Origin: Lachnospiraceae bacterium | Lineage (GTDB): Bacteria > Bacillota > Clostridia > Lachnospirales > Lachnospiraceae | DNA: 64,000 nucleotides | Assembly (NCBI GenBank): GCA_030825115.1 | Contig: JAPJQL010000007.1 | Span: forward strand, 1 to 64,000 | Direction: 5' to 3' | Part shown: positions 8,227 through 15,807 of the stretch, one piece after another | Layout: each line of letters starts with the position of its first letter | Numbering within the stretch: the first letter of the stretch is position 1 | Notes under the pieces: model-generated | What the model saw: only the letters and a program-made list of their open reading frames with translations | Databases searched by the model: none | Told to the model about the DNA's origin: nothing | Program-made: the position numbers and the translations under genes

Positions 8227-9258
8227 ATGATTGAAAAAAAACAGGCAGGTTTCAAAAAAAAGCTGTTCACGGGAGCGCTGTGCTGCATTTTGGCACTGAC
8301 GGCCGGCTGCGGCCATCGGGAGGAGGCGGAGAAAAAGAATTCGATCCGGATCGGTGTGAGTCTGTATCGCGGGGATGATACCTTTATCAACAATATCCGC
8401 AGCGAACTGGAGACGGAAGCGAAGGCGTATGAAAAAGAGACCGGGATCAAAGTGGTGCTTGATATCCAGGATGCCAAAGGCAGCCAGAACACCCAGAATA
8501 ATCAGGTGGAGCGTTTCATCTCCCTGGGCTGTGACGCCCTGTGCATCAACCCTGTTGACCGGACAAATGCCTCCGTGATGATCGATAAAGCTGTGGCAGC
8601 GCAGGTTCCCGTCGTGTTTTTTAATCGTCAGCCGGTCGAGGAAGATATGGACCGCTGGGACCAGCTTTATTATGTAGGGGCAGAACCGCGGGAGTCGGCG
8701 ATCTTGCAGGGAACCATCATTGTGGACTGCTATCGGAACAACCCGGAACTCCTGGACCGGAACGAAGACGGCGTGATCAGCTATGTGATGCTTGAAGGGG
8801 AGAGCAGCCATCAGGACTCTCTGATCAGGACGGAGTGGTCGATCCAGACTTTGAAAGATGCGGGTATTTCGATTGAAAAGATCACGGGAGGGATTGCCAA
8901 CTGGGAATACAGCCAGGCGTCGGCGATGATGGAGCAGTGGCTGGAAAAATACCCGGACCAGATTGAACTGGTGATCAGCAACAATGACGATATGGCTCTG
9001 GGTGCGATTGAGGCGATGGAACGGGCAGGCGCTGCCGGGATCCAGGTCGTGGGGATCGACGGAACGATACCCGGTCTTGAAGCTGTCCGGAACGGAAAGA
9101 TGATGGGGACGGTTTCCAGCGATAAGAAAAAATATGCGGGGGCGATTTTTGCTATCGCGGCGGACAGGGCGATGGGTGAGCCGGTCCGGGAAGAAATACA
9201 GCTGGAATCTGGCAAATATTACAGATGCACTCAGGAGATTATCAGGGAAATTCGTTAA
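8227..9258 (+). CDS. MglB-type galactose/glucose-binding lipoprotein (first copy)
   Basis: A 343-residue lipoprotein with lipobox LTAGC (C28). It is an MglB homologue: an EF-hand-like loop DRNEDGVIS precedes YVMLEGESSHQDS, and NWEYSQASAMMEQWL, ISNNDDMALGAIEAM and VVGIDGTIPGLEAV are sugar-cleft motifs of glucose/galactose-binding proteins. ATG 8227 sits behind AGGAGGACG. It follows the anchored sensor by 13 bases and so belongs to the two-component transcription unit, while the second MglB has its own promoter. It may present ligand to the sensor or serve transport with lower abundance. Confidence 0.88.
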   Translation: MIEKKQAGFKKKLFTGALCCILALTAGCGHREEAEKKNSIRIGVSLYRGDDTFINNIRSELETEAKAYEKETGIKVVLDIQDAKGSQNTQNNQVERFISLGCDALCINPVDRTNASVMIDKAVAAQVPVVFFNRQPVEEDMDRWDQLYYVGAEPRESAILQGTIIVDCYRNNPELLDRNEDGVISYVMLEGESSHQDSLIRTEWSIQTLKDAGISIEKITGGIANWEYSQASAMMEQWLEKYPDQIELVISNNDDMALGAIEAMERAGAAGIQVVGIDGTIPGLEAVRNGKMMGTVSSDKKKYAGAIFAIAADRAMGEPVREEIQLESGKYYRCTQEIIREIR

Positions 9259-9306
9259 TGTGATGGAAAGATAAAAGAAATTCCATACAAATATAAAAAA
9301 ATCTTA

Positions 9307-9335
9307 TAGAAAATAGTACAAAAAAGAGATATAAT
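9307..9335 (+). promoter_or_regulatory. Promoter of the mglB-mglA-mglC operon
   Basis: TATAAT at 9330-9335 with a poor -35 (TAGAAA, 9307-9312) 17 bases upstream, in an A-rich tract. It lies about 75 bases before mglB. A near-consensus -10 with a weak -35 is what an activator-dependent promoter would show, in keeping with control by the upstream AraC-type regulator. Confidence 0.55.
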
Positions 9336-9408
9336 AAAGATGCCGGTGGACAAAATGATGGAAAACCGGCAGATATGTCACTATATTATATCCAAGGGAG
9401 GAAAAAAC

Positions 9409-10584
9409 ATGAAGTTGACAAGAAAAGTAATGGCAATGGCAATGGCGTCCTGCATGGTGCTGTCACTGGCAGCCTGCGGAGGAAGCAAGACAGCGGCTCC
9501 GGCAACAACTGCGGCTCCGGCAGAGGAGAAGACGACCGCTGCAGCGGATGTAGCAGCAGACGTGACTGAGGCTGTCGAGGCGGCAGCTCCGGAAGGCAAC
9601 GTTGCCGTATTTTACTACACCTATGGCGATACCTACATCTCCAGCGTAAGAAGCGCTCTGGATGCTGCTCTGGATGCTGCAGGCGTTACTTATCAGGATT
9701 ATGACAGCAACAACAGCCAGACCACCCAGACCGAGCAGGTAACCACCGCTCTTGCTATGGGAAGTTCTCTTCTGGTAGTGAACCTGGTAGACAGCGGTTC
9801 TGACGATGCTGCAAAGAACATCATCGATCAGGCAAGCGCTCAGAATGTACCGGTTATCTTCTTTAACCGTTCTGTCAGCGAAGAGGCTGTAAGCACTTAT
9901 GATAAGTGTGTGTTCGTAGGTACTGACTACGAGATGGCTGGCCATATGCAGGGTAAGATGGTTGGCGAGTACCTGTTAGAGAATTATGATGACCTTGACT
10001 TAAACGGCGATGGCACGATCTCTTACGTAATGTTCAAAGGACAGGAAGGCAATGCTGAGGCAATTGCACGTACCCAGTTCGGCGTAGAAGATGCAAACGC
10101 TGTATTAGAGGCTGCTGGCAAGCCGGCATTAACCTTCTATGACAGCAGCAACAGCAACCTGTACCTGGTAGATCAGGACGGCGCATGGTCTGCAGCAGCA
10201 GCAAATAACTATATGCAGACGATCCTTTCCCAGTACAGCGAAGCAAACAACAACATGGTAGAGCTTGTCATTGCTAACAATGACGAGATGGCGATCGGTG
10301 CTGTTACCGCACTGCAGAATGCAGGCTACAACCTGGAAGACGGCAGCGCTACCGTGATCCCGGTATTCGGCGTTGATGCTACGGATGCGGCGAAAGAAGC
10401 AATTGGCAAGGGAACCATGACCGGAACCATCAAGCAGGATGCAGAAGGTATGGCAAACACCATCGCTCAGATCACCAGCAACTACCTGACCGGTGCAGAT
10501 ACATTCGCAGATGTGGATGCAAGCAACGTAGTAGGAACCTGGCGTGTCAACATTCCGTATGCAACCTTTACCGGTGCGGAATAA
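9409..10584 (+). CDS. mglB: Galactose/glucose ABC transporter substrate-binding protein MglB
   Basis: A 391-residue lipoprotein: signal peptide with lipobox LAAC (C23), then an Ala/Thr/Glu-rich linker (about 25-60) and the MglB body. The calcium loop DLNGDGTIS is intact; VIFFNRSVSEE, VIANNDEMAIGAVTAL and VFGVDATDAAKEAI are ligand-cleft motifs. ATG 9409 follows AAGGGAGG. Codon choice differs from its neighbours (CGT for Arg, many GCA/GCT/GTA), as in very highly expressed genes. A hairpin after the stop (10602-10619) may lower transcription into mglA, a common way to obtain excess binding protein. Confidence 0.93.
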   Translation: MKLTRKVMAMAMASCMVLSLAACGGSKTAAPATTAAPAEEKTTAAADVAADVTEAVEAAAPEGNVAVFYYTYGDTYISSVRSALDAALDAAGVTYQDYDSNNSQTTQTEQVTTALAMGSSLLVVNLVDSGSDDAAKNIIDQASAQNVPVIFFNRSVSEEAVSTYDKCVFVGTDYEMAGHMQGKMVGEYLLENYDDLDLNGDGTISYVMFKGQEGNAEAIARTQFGVEDANAVLEAAGKPALTFYDSSNSNLYLVDQDGAWSAAAANNYMQTILSQYSEANNNMVELVIANNDEMAIGAVTALQNAGYNLEDGSATVIPVFGVDATDAAKEAIGKGTMTGTIKQDAEGMANTIAQITSNYLTGADTFADVDASNVVGTWRVNIPYATFTGAE

Positions 10585-10601
10585 GATTACAATCACTGCA
10601 G

Positions 10602-10622
10602 CCGCACGTTAAAGTGCGGTTG
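10602..10622 (+). terminator. Weak hairpin between mglB and mglA
   Basis: CCGCAC (10602-10607) pairs with GTGCGG (10614-10619), followed by TTGTGGTTT. It has no strong U tract. It fits a partial terminator or mRNA-stabilising hairpin that would give more binding protein than ATPase and permease. Confidence 0.5.
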
Positions 10623-10708
10623 TGGTTTATACACAGCAAAATCCGGCGGGATACGCCTGTGACGCATTCAGCCGGATTCTGTATGAAATGGAACCAGGAG
10701 GTGCCAAT

Positions 10709-12241
10709 TTGGAAAAGCAAGCAACAGCATCTGCCGCTGCCGACAAAAATGTCCTGCTGCGGATGGAAGGAATCAACAAATCTTTTCCCGGCGTAAAAGC
10801 GCTGGACAATGTATCTCTGACAGTTAAGGCCGGAACCGTACATGCACTGATGGGAGAGAACGGCGCCGGCAAGTCAACATTGATGAAATGTCTTTTTGGC
10901 GTATACAACAAAGACAGTGGAAGTATTTTCCTGGAAGGGAAAGAAGTGAACTTCAGGACTTCCAAAGAAGCGCTGGAGAATGGCGTTGCGATGGTGCATC
11001 AGGAACTGAACCAGGCGCTGAAGCGTAATGTTATGGATAACATGTGGCTTGGCCGGTTTCCAAAGATATCATCATGGTGCCCGCTGACCAGTGAGTCCAA
11101 GATGTATGCGGAGACAAAAAAGGTATTTGAAGAGCTGGAAGTCAATGTGGACCCTAAGACAGTCATGAGCCGTATGCCCGTATCCCAGAGACAGATGGTC
11201 GAGATTGCAAAGGCGGTTTCATACAATTCCAAGGTGATTGTATTTGATGAGCCGACTTCCTCATTGACCGAAGAGGAAGTGGAGCATCTGTTCCGCATTA
11301 TCAATATGCTGCGTAATCGTGGGTGCGGTATTATCTACATATCTCACAAGATGGAAGAAATCCTGAGGATTTCCGATGAAGTCACCATCATGCGTGATGG
11401 ACAGTGGATCGCGACGCGTTCAGCTAAAGAATTAACCATGAATGAGATCATAAAGCTGATGGTAGGCCGTGAACTCACAAATCGTTATCCGGAAAAGGAT
11501 AATGTCGTTGGCGAGACGCTCCTGGAAGTGAAAGGGATGACGGCAGCATATTCTGTTCTGAAGGACGTATCCTTTACGGCAAAAAAAGGCGAGGTGCTGG
11601 GGGTTGCGGGACTGGACGGTTCCGGCCGTACCGAACTTTTGGAGAACATATTCGGAATCGCAACGCGTAAAAGCGGAGAGATTTACCTGCATGGAAAGCG
11701 GGTTATGAACCGGAATGCAAGGGAGTCTCTGGCGAACAAATTTGCGATGCTGACAGAGGAGCGCCGTGCAACCGGTATCTTTGGAATCCGGGATATCCAG
11801 GCGAATACGACGATATCCAGCCTGCGCAGATATAAAGTTGGTCCGTTTTTAAGCGAGAAAAAGCTGGCAGAAGCTACGGAATGGGGCATTAAGGCGATGC
11901 GGACGAAGACTCCGACCCAGAGGACACAGATCCGTTCCTTGTCCGGTGGTAATCAGCAGAAGGTGATCCTGGCCAGATGGCTTTTGACGGAACCGGAAGT
12001 TCTGCTTCTTGACGAGCCGACGCGAGGCATTGATGTTGGCGCCAAATATGAGATTTACCAGTTGATATTAAACCTCGCAAAAGAGGGTAAGACCGTTATT
12101 ATGGTTTCCTCTGAGATGCCTGAGCTGTTGGGTGTATGTGACCGGATCCTGGTCATGTCGGGAGGACAGCTGGCAGGGGAAGTGGATGCCAGGAAAACGA
12201 CGCAGGAGGAGATCATGACTCTTGCTGCAAAATACGCATAA
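10709..12241 (+). CDS. mglA: Galactose/methyl galactoside ABC transporter ATP-binding protein MglA
   Basis: A 510-residue protein with two fused ABC domains, typical of MglA/RbsA/XylG. The first Walker A is GENGAGKST (about residues 51-59); the second is degenerate (GLDGSGRTE), as in the family. Signatures are MPVSQRQMVEIAKA and LSGGNQQKVILARWL, with Walker B VIVFDEPTSS and VLLLDEPTRGID. I chose TTG 10709 because AGGAGGT ends six bases before it; ATG codons further upstream lack a ribosome site and would give an atypical N-terminus. It powers uptake with MglB and MglC at the inner face of the membrane. Confidence 0.92.
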   Translation: MEKQATASAAADKNVLLRMEGINKSFPGVKALDNVSLTVKAGTVHALMGENGAGKSTLMKCLFGVYNKDSGSIFLEGKEVNFRTSKEALENGVAMVHQELNQALKRNVMDNMWLGRFPKISSWCPLTSESKMYAETKKVFEELEVNVDPKTVMSRMPVSQRQMVEIAKAVSYNSKVIVFDEPTSSLTEEEVEHLFRIINMLRNRGCGIIYISHKMEEILRISDEVTIMRDGQWIATRSAKELTMNEIIKLMVGRELTNRYPEKDNVVGETLLEVKGMTAAYSVLKDVSFTAKKGEVLGVAGLDGSGRTELLENIFGIATRKSGEIYLHGKRVMNRNARESLANKFAMLTEERRATGIFGIRDIQANTTISSLRRYKVGPFLSEKKLAEATEWGIKAMRTKTPTQRTQIRSLSGGNQQKVILARWLLTEPEVLLLDEPTRGIDVGAKYEIYQLILNLAKEGKTVIMVSSEMPELLGVCDRILVMSGGQLAGEVDARKTTQEEIMTLAAKYA

Positions 12242-12262
12242 GATCTAGGAGGGTATAAACTT

Positions 12263-13324
12263 ATGGCTGACAAGAAAATATCGGTGAAGGCGCAGACGTT
12301 CAGTCAGCTTTCGTCAGCGGAAAAATGCAAAAAAATTGGCGATCTCCTGCTCAATAATGCTATGTATATCATTATTGCGCTTGCCGTAATTTACATATCG
12401 ATCAAGGTGCCGGCATTCTTAGGTCTTCCGTCCATTGTCAATGTAATATCCCTGACAGCGGCAAAGCTTCCGATTGCTCTGGGAATTGGCGGATGTATCG
12501 TGCTGACCGGTACGGATATTTCTGCAGGACGTGTGGTAGGTCTGACTGCGTGTATCTCCGCATCCTTGCTGACGACGGCTTTTAAGGTGTTCCCTGAGAT
12601 GACCAGTGCGCCGCCGATTCTGGTGGTATTTCTGATGGTTATCGTGGTGGGCGGTATCGTGGGTCTTGTGAATGGTTTCAGTGTGGCAAAATTCAAACTG
12701 CATCCGTTTATCGTTACCCTTTCCACACAGCTGATCGTCTATGGTGTCATTTTGATGTACTTAAAGAACGGTACCAACAATGGACAGACCCTGAGCGGAC
12801 TTTCTGAGAACTACCGTTCTCTGGTTACGGGAACCTTGTTTAAGATCGGCAACGTAGCAGTTCCGAGATATGTCCTGTATGCAGTGATCCTGACCATCGT
12901 TATGTGGGTGATCTGGAACAAGACGACCTTTGGAAAGAATATGTTTGCAGTTGGCTCTAACGAGGAAGCTGCCAACGTATCCGGCGTAAATGTATCCCGT
13001 ACGATCATCATGGTATTTATGCTTGCAGGTATGATGTATGCGATCACCGGTTTCCTGGATGGCGCGCGTATCGCTTCCGCTAATGCCAACACCGGTCTGA
13101 ACTATGAGTGTGATGCGATTGCGGCCTGTGTCATCGGCGGCGTATCGTTCGTCGGCGGTATCGGGCGAATCAGTGGTATTGTGGTAGGCGTGCTGCTTTT
13201 GCAGATCATTTTCGCGGGACTGAACTTTTTGTCCGTGGATGCCAATATGCTGTACATCATCAAGGGTCTGATCATCCTGGTTGCCTGTGCGATCGATATG
13301 AGAAAATATCTGGTACGTAAGTAA
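12263..13324 (+). CDS. mglC: Galactose/methyl galactoside ABC transporter permease MglC
   Basis: A 353-residue BPD_transp_2 permease with about eight to ten membrane segments. Family motifs are GIGGCIVLTGTDISAGRVVGL (a short part of the conserved DLS-like loop), GLVNGFSVAKFKLHPFIVTL, and NEEAANVSGVNVSRT near the ATPase-contacting loop. The start ATG 12263 follows AGGAGGG. It lies 21 bases after mglA and forms the pore of the MglABC importer. Confidence 0.93.
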   Translation: MADKKISVKAQTFSQLSSAEKCKKIGDLLLNNAMYIIIALAVIYISIKVPAFLGLPSIVNVISLTAAKLPIALGIGGCIVLTGTDISAGRVVGLTACISASLLTTAFKVFPEMTSAPPILVVFLMVIVVGGIVGLVNGFSVAKFKLHPFIVTLSTQLIVYGVILMYLKNGTNNGQTLSGLSENYRSLVTGTLFKIGNVAVPRYVLYAVILTIVMWVIWNKTTFGKNMFAVGSNEEAANVSGVNVSRTIIMVFMLAGMMYAITGFLDGARIASANANTGLNYECDAIAACVIGGVSFVGGIGRISGIVVGVLLLQIIFAGLNFLSVDANMLYIIKGLIILVACAIDMRKYLVRK

Positions 13325-13349
13325 TTGTATGGAAGATGGAGGCCAGGCA

Positions 13350-13721
13350 GTGCAGGATATGGAAGATTTAAACCAGAAGAAAGGACGGCCGATGCGGGGG
13401 CTGTATGACCGCGTAAATATCTCGGTAGGTACGCTCAACATTGTTATTATTGTGCTGTGCGCCCTTTTGGTAGCCAGTATGGCTTTTGCCATTTCGAAGC
13501 GGGGATATACGGTGACGTTTGATACTCTGGGCGGAACGGCAGTGGAGAGCCAGAAGCGGATGTATGGAGATTTGATCGAAGAGCCAAAGACACCGACCCG
13601 GGAGGGCTATGTGTTTGACGGTTGGTATCTGGATGAAAACACTACGATTCCGTGGGATATCCATACGGATTTTGTTAATGATTCCATGACGCTCTATGCA
13701 CGATGGAAGGCTCGGCAATGA
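13350..13721 (+). CDS. Single-pass membrane protein with one InlB/Listeria-Bacteroides repeat
   Basis: About 123 residues: a short cytoplasmic N-terminus, one membrane segment (VGTLNIVIIVLCALLVASMA), then a single InlB B-repeat-type domain (YTVTFDTLGGTAVESQ ... TPTREGYVFDGWYLDE ... MTLYARW). GTG 13350 has GGAGG seven bases upstream and is preferred; ATG 13329 would add seven residues but has no ribosome site. It begins about 25 bases after mglC, before the operon terminator, so it is probably co-transcribed with the sugar importer. Such repeats usually occur in large secreted adhesins; one repeat on a small anchor is unusual. Function unknown. Confidence 0.8.
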   Translation: MQDMEDLNQKKGRPMRGLYDRVNISVGTLNIVIIVLCALLVASMAFAISKRGYTVTFDTLGGTAVESQKRMYGDLIEEPKTPTREGYVFDGWYLDENTTIPWDIHTDFVNDSMTLYARWKARQ

Positions 13722-13739
13722 ATATGATACGATAAAAAT

Positions 13740-13780
13740 GCTGCGGGACTGGAGAAGATCCAATCCCGCAGCGTTTAATT
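13740..13780. terminator. Bidirectional terminator between mgl operon and CYTH gene
   Basis: GCTGCGGGA (13740-13748) pairs with TCCCGCAGC (13764-13772), flanked by an A-rich run on the left and GTTTAATTTT on the right. It can therefore stop the mgl operon on the plus strand and the converging CYTH gene on the minus strand. Confidence 0.8.
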
Positions 13781-13781
13781 T

Positions 13782-14246
13782 TCAGGGAAGGACAGAGGTT
13801 TGCTTCTGGCTTAACCTGCTGTTCTGATACTCCCCGCTAAAAGTAACATCCTTTCCGAACCAGGACGGCGGCGTAAAGGCAAGGGCAGATTCTTCATCCG
13901 GAAACTCCACTTCTGCCAGCATAAGCCCCTGGTAGCTGCCTTCAAAGATATCGAGTTCGATCGTCAGGTCTGTGCCGTCGAGTGGAATCAGATATCTTCT
14001 TTTTGTCAGCACAATACCGTCAGCCTTGGCAAGCAGGTGGAGGTAGGAGCTCTCTGTCAGAGGGAGGTTGTATTCCTCGCGGACCAGCAGTCCTTTGGAT
14101 TTGTAGGTCAGCCAGTATTCGTCATCCTGCCTGCGGATGCGGACTACGGGACTGGTGCAGAGGTATGCCTGCTCGATCTGATGGGACGGGAAGGAATCAA
14201 ATCCGTCCGGGGCTGACGTGATCAGGTATTTGCGTTCGATTTCCAT
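13782..14246 (-). CDS. CYTH domain protein (triphosphate tunnel metalloenzyme family)
   Basis: A 154-residue CYTH protein. The N-terminal MEIERKYLI contains the ExExK metal-binding signature, followed by VVRIRRQDDEYWLTYKSKG, KRRYLIPL and ELDIFEGSYQGLMLAEVEFP, the strand series that forms the triphosphate tunnel. ATG at 14246 has CGGAGGA upstream on the minus strand. Relatives hydrolyse inorganic triphosphate or nucleoside triphosphates; the precise substrate cannot be read from sequence. It is a lone minus-strand gene between two plus-strand operons. Confidence 0.9.
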   Translation of the reverse strand: MEIERKYLITSAPDGFDSFPSHQIEQAYLCTSPVVRIRRQDDEYWLTYKSKGLLVREEYNLPLTESSYLHLLAKADGIVLTKRRYLIPLDGTDLTIELDIFEGSYQGLMLAEVEFPDEESALAFTPPSWFGKDVTFSGEYQNSRLSQKQTSVLP

Positions 14247-14381
14247 AATGTCCTCCGATTCTTTTATCGTATGTATTAATATACAGGAAAATTCGAGAAA
14301 AATAAAGAAATATTTTATGATTTGTGGTATGATGATGGAAATGGATTTATGGAAAAATATGGATGGCGTAAGGGGTCTAAG

Positions 14382-15803
14382 ATGAAAAAGAAAAGACATG
14401 TATGGGCAGCAGCCTGCCTGCTGGCAGCGCTGCTTGCGGGATGCGGGGCAAATCAAAAGGATGCGGCGGCAAAACAGCCGAAGATGATCACGGTCTGGAC
14501 ATATTATAACGGAGCGCAGAAAGAGTCATTTGACGCGCTGGTGCAGCAGTTTAATGAGACGAAGGGCGAAGAACAGAATATCGTGGTGGTGACTGCCAGC
14601 AAGGGGACCATCAGCGAGCTTTCCCGCGCTGTTTCTGACAGTGTGGATAAAAAAGTCGGCTCCGATCCTCTGCCCCAGATCTGTGCCGCATATGCAGACA
14701 ATGCTTTTGAGATCAATGAAAGAGGACTGTTGGTAGACCTTAACGAGTATATGACCGCAGAAGAGATGGCGACGTTTGTGGATGCATATCTGGAAGAAGG
14801 GCGTTTTGAGGCAGAAGATACCTTAAAGCTGTTCCCTACGGCCAAATCCACCGAAGTCCTGACTGTGAACATGACAGACTGGGAGAAGTTCGCCTCTGAG
14901 ACCGGCGCATCTTTGGACGATCTGTCCACGTGGGAAGGGCTGGCCGGGGTTTCAGAAGAGTATTATGAGTGGTCCGGTGGAAAAGCGTTTTTTGGACGGG
15001 ATGCTTTTGCCAACTATATACTGGTCGGCAGTTACCAGCTGGGTCATGAGATCTTCCGGCTGGAAGACGGGAAAATGGTCCTTGATCTCGATAAAGATAC
15101 CATGAGACGGCTTTGGGATAATTACTATGTTCCCTATGTAAAGGGGTATTATACGGCCAGCGGCAAGTTCCGCAGCGATGATTTAAAGACGGGGAATCTG
15201 ATCGCATTTGCCGGTTCGAACAGCGGCGCCACCTATACGCCAGACACGGTCACCTATGAAGACGGGACCAGCTATAAGATTTCATGCAGGATCTTGCCGC
15301 TGCCTAATTTTGAGGGGACCAGGCCGGCTGCCGTACAGCAGGGCGCAGGCATGATGGTGCTTAAGTCTGATCAGAATCTGGAGGCGGCTTCGGTTGCATT
15401 TTTGAAGTGGTTTGCCGAGGAAGAGCAAAACCTGGAGTTCAGTGTGCGTTCCGGTTACCTTCCGGTCAAAAAAAGCGCCAATACCCGGGAGGCGCTGCAG
15501 CGTGTGATCGACGAAAATCAGATCGAGGTCTCTGATATTATGCTGGAAAGCTTCCATGTGGGGATCGAGGAGGTGCAGACTTACGATCTTTATACGCCCA
15601 AAGCATTTGCCGACGGAAGCAGTGCGCGGGGGATTTTGAACTCGGGAATGTCAGACCTGGCAAAAGAAGACCGCGCAGCGGTGGAATCGATGATGGACGG
15701 CGGGATGGAATATGACGAGGCGCTGTCTGAGTTTTTGACAGATGAACGGTTCGAACAGTGGTATGAGGATACATACCGGAAACTAAAAGCGCTAGGTGAG
15801 TGA
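14382..15803 (+). CDS. Extracellular solute-binding lipoprotein (family 1)
   Basis: A 473-residue lipoprotein with lipobox LLAGC (C21) and a family-1 binding-protein fold: ITVWTYYNGAQKESFDALVQQFNE at the N-lobe, EYMTAEEMATFVDAYLEEG, FPTAKSTEVLTVNMTDWEK, and AASVAFLKWFAEEEQN near the C-terminal lobe. ATG 14382 lies behind AAGGGG. No permease or ATPase gene accompanies it. Instead, a GGDEF-EAL receptor starts five bases after its stop. It may therefore act as a co-receptor that brings a ligand to the c-di-GMP enzyme, rather than as a transporter subunit; this is inference from context. Confidence 0.88.
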   Translation: MKKKRHVWAAACLLAALLAGCGANQKDAAAKQPKMITVWTYYNGAQKESFDALVQQFNETKGEEQNIVVVTASKGTISELSRAVSDSVDKKVGSDPLPQICAAYADNAFEINERGLLVDLNEYMTAEEMATFVDAYLEEGRFEAEDTLKLFPTAKSTEVLTVNMTDWEKFASETGASLDDLSTWEGLAGVSEEYYEWSGGKAFFGRDAFANYILVGSYQLGHEIFRLEDGKMVLDLDKDTMRRLWDNYYVPYVKGYYTASGKFRSDDLKTGNLIAFAGSNSGATYTPDTVTYEDGTSYKISCRILPLPNFEGTRPAAVQQGAGMMVLKSDQNLEAASVAFLKWFAEEEQNLEFSVRSGYLPVKKSANTREALQRVIDENQIEVSDIMLESFHVGIEEVQTYDLYTPKAFADGSSARGILNSGMSDLAKEDRAAVESMMDGGMEYDEALSEFLTDERFEQWYEDTYRKLKALGE

Positions 15804-15807
15804 TGAT

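Noticed and set aside
13329..13349. ATG start for the InlB-repeat protein
   Set aside because: No ribosome site precedes ATG 13329, whereas GTG 13350 has GGAGG at seven bases; kept only as alternative.
15796..15807. GTG start for the GGDEF-EAL protein overlapping the previous stop
   Set aside because: AGGTGAG is correctly spaced for ATG 15808, and it would overlap the GTG itself.
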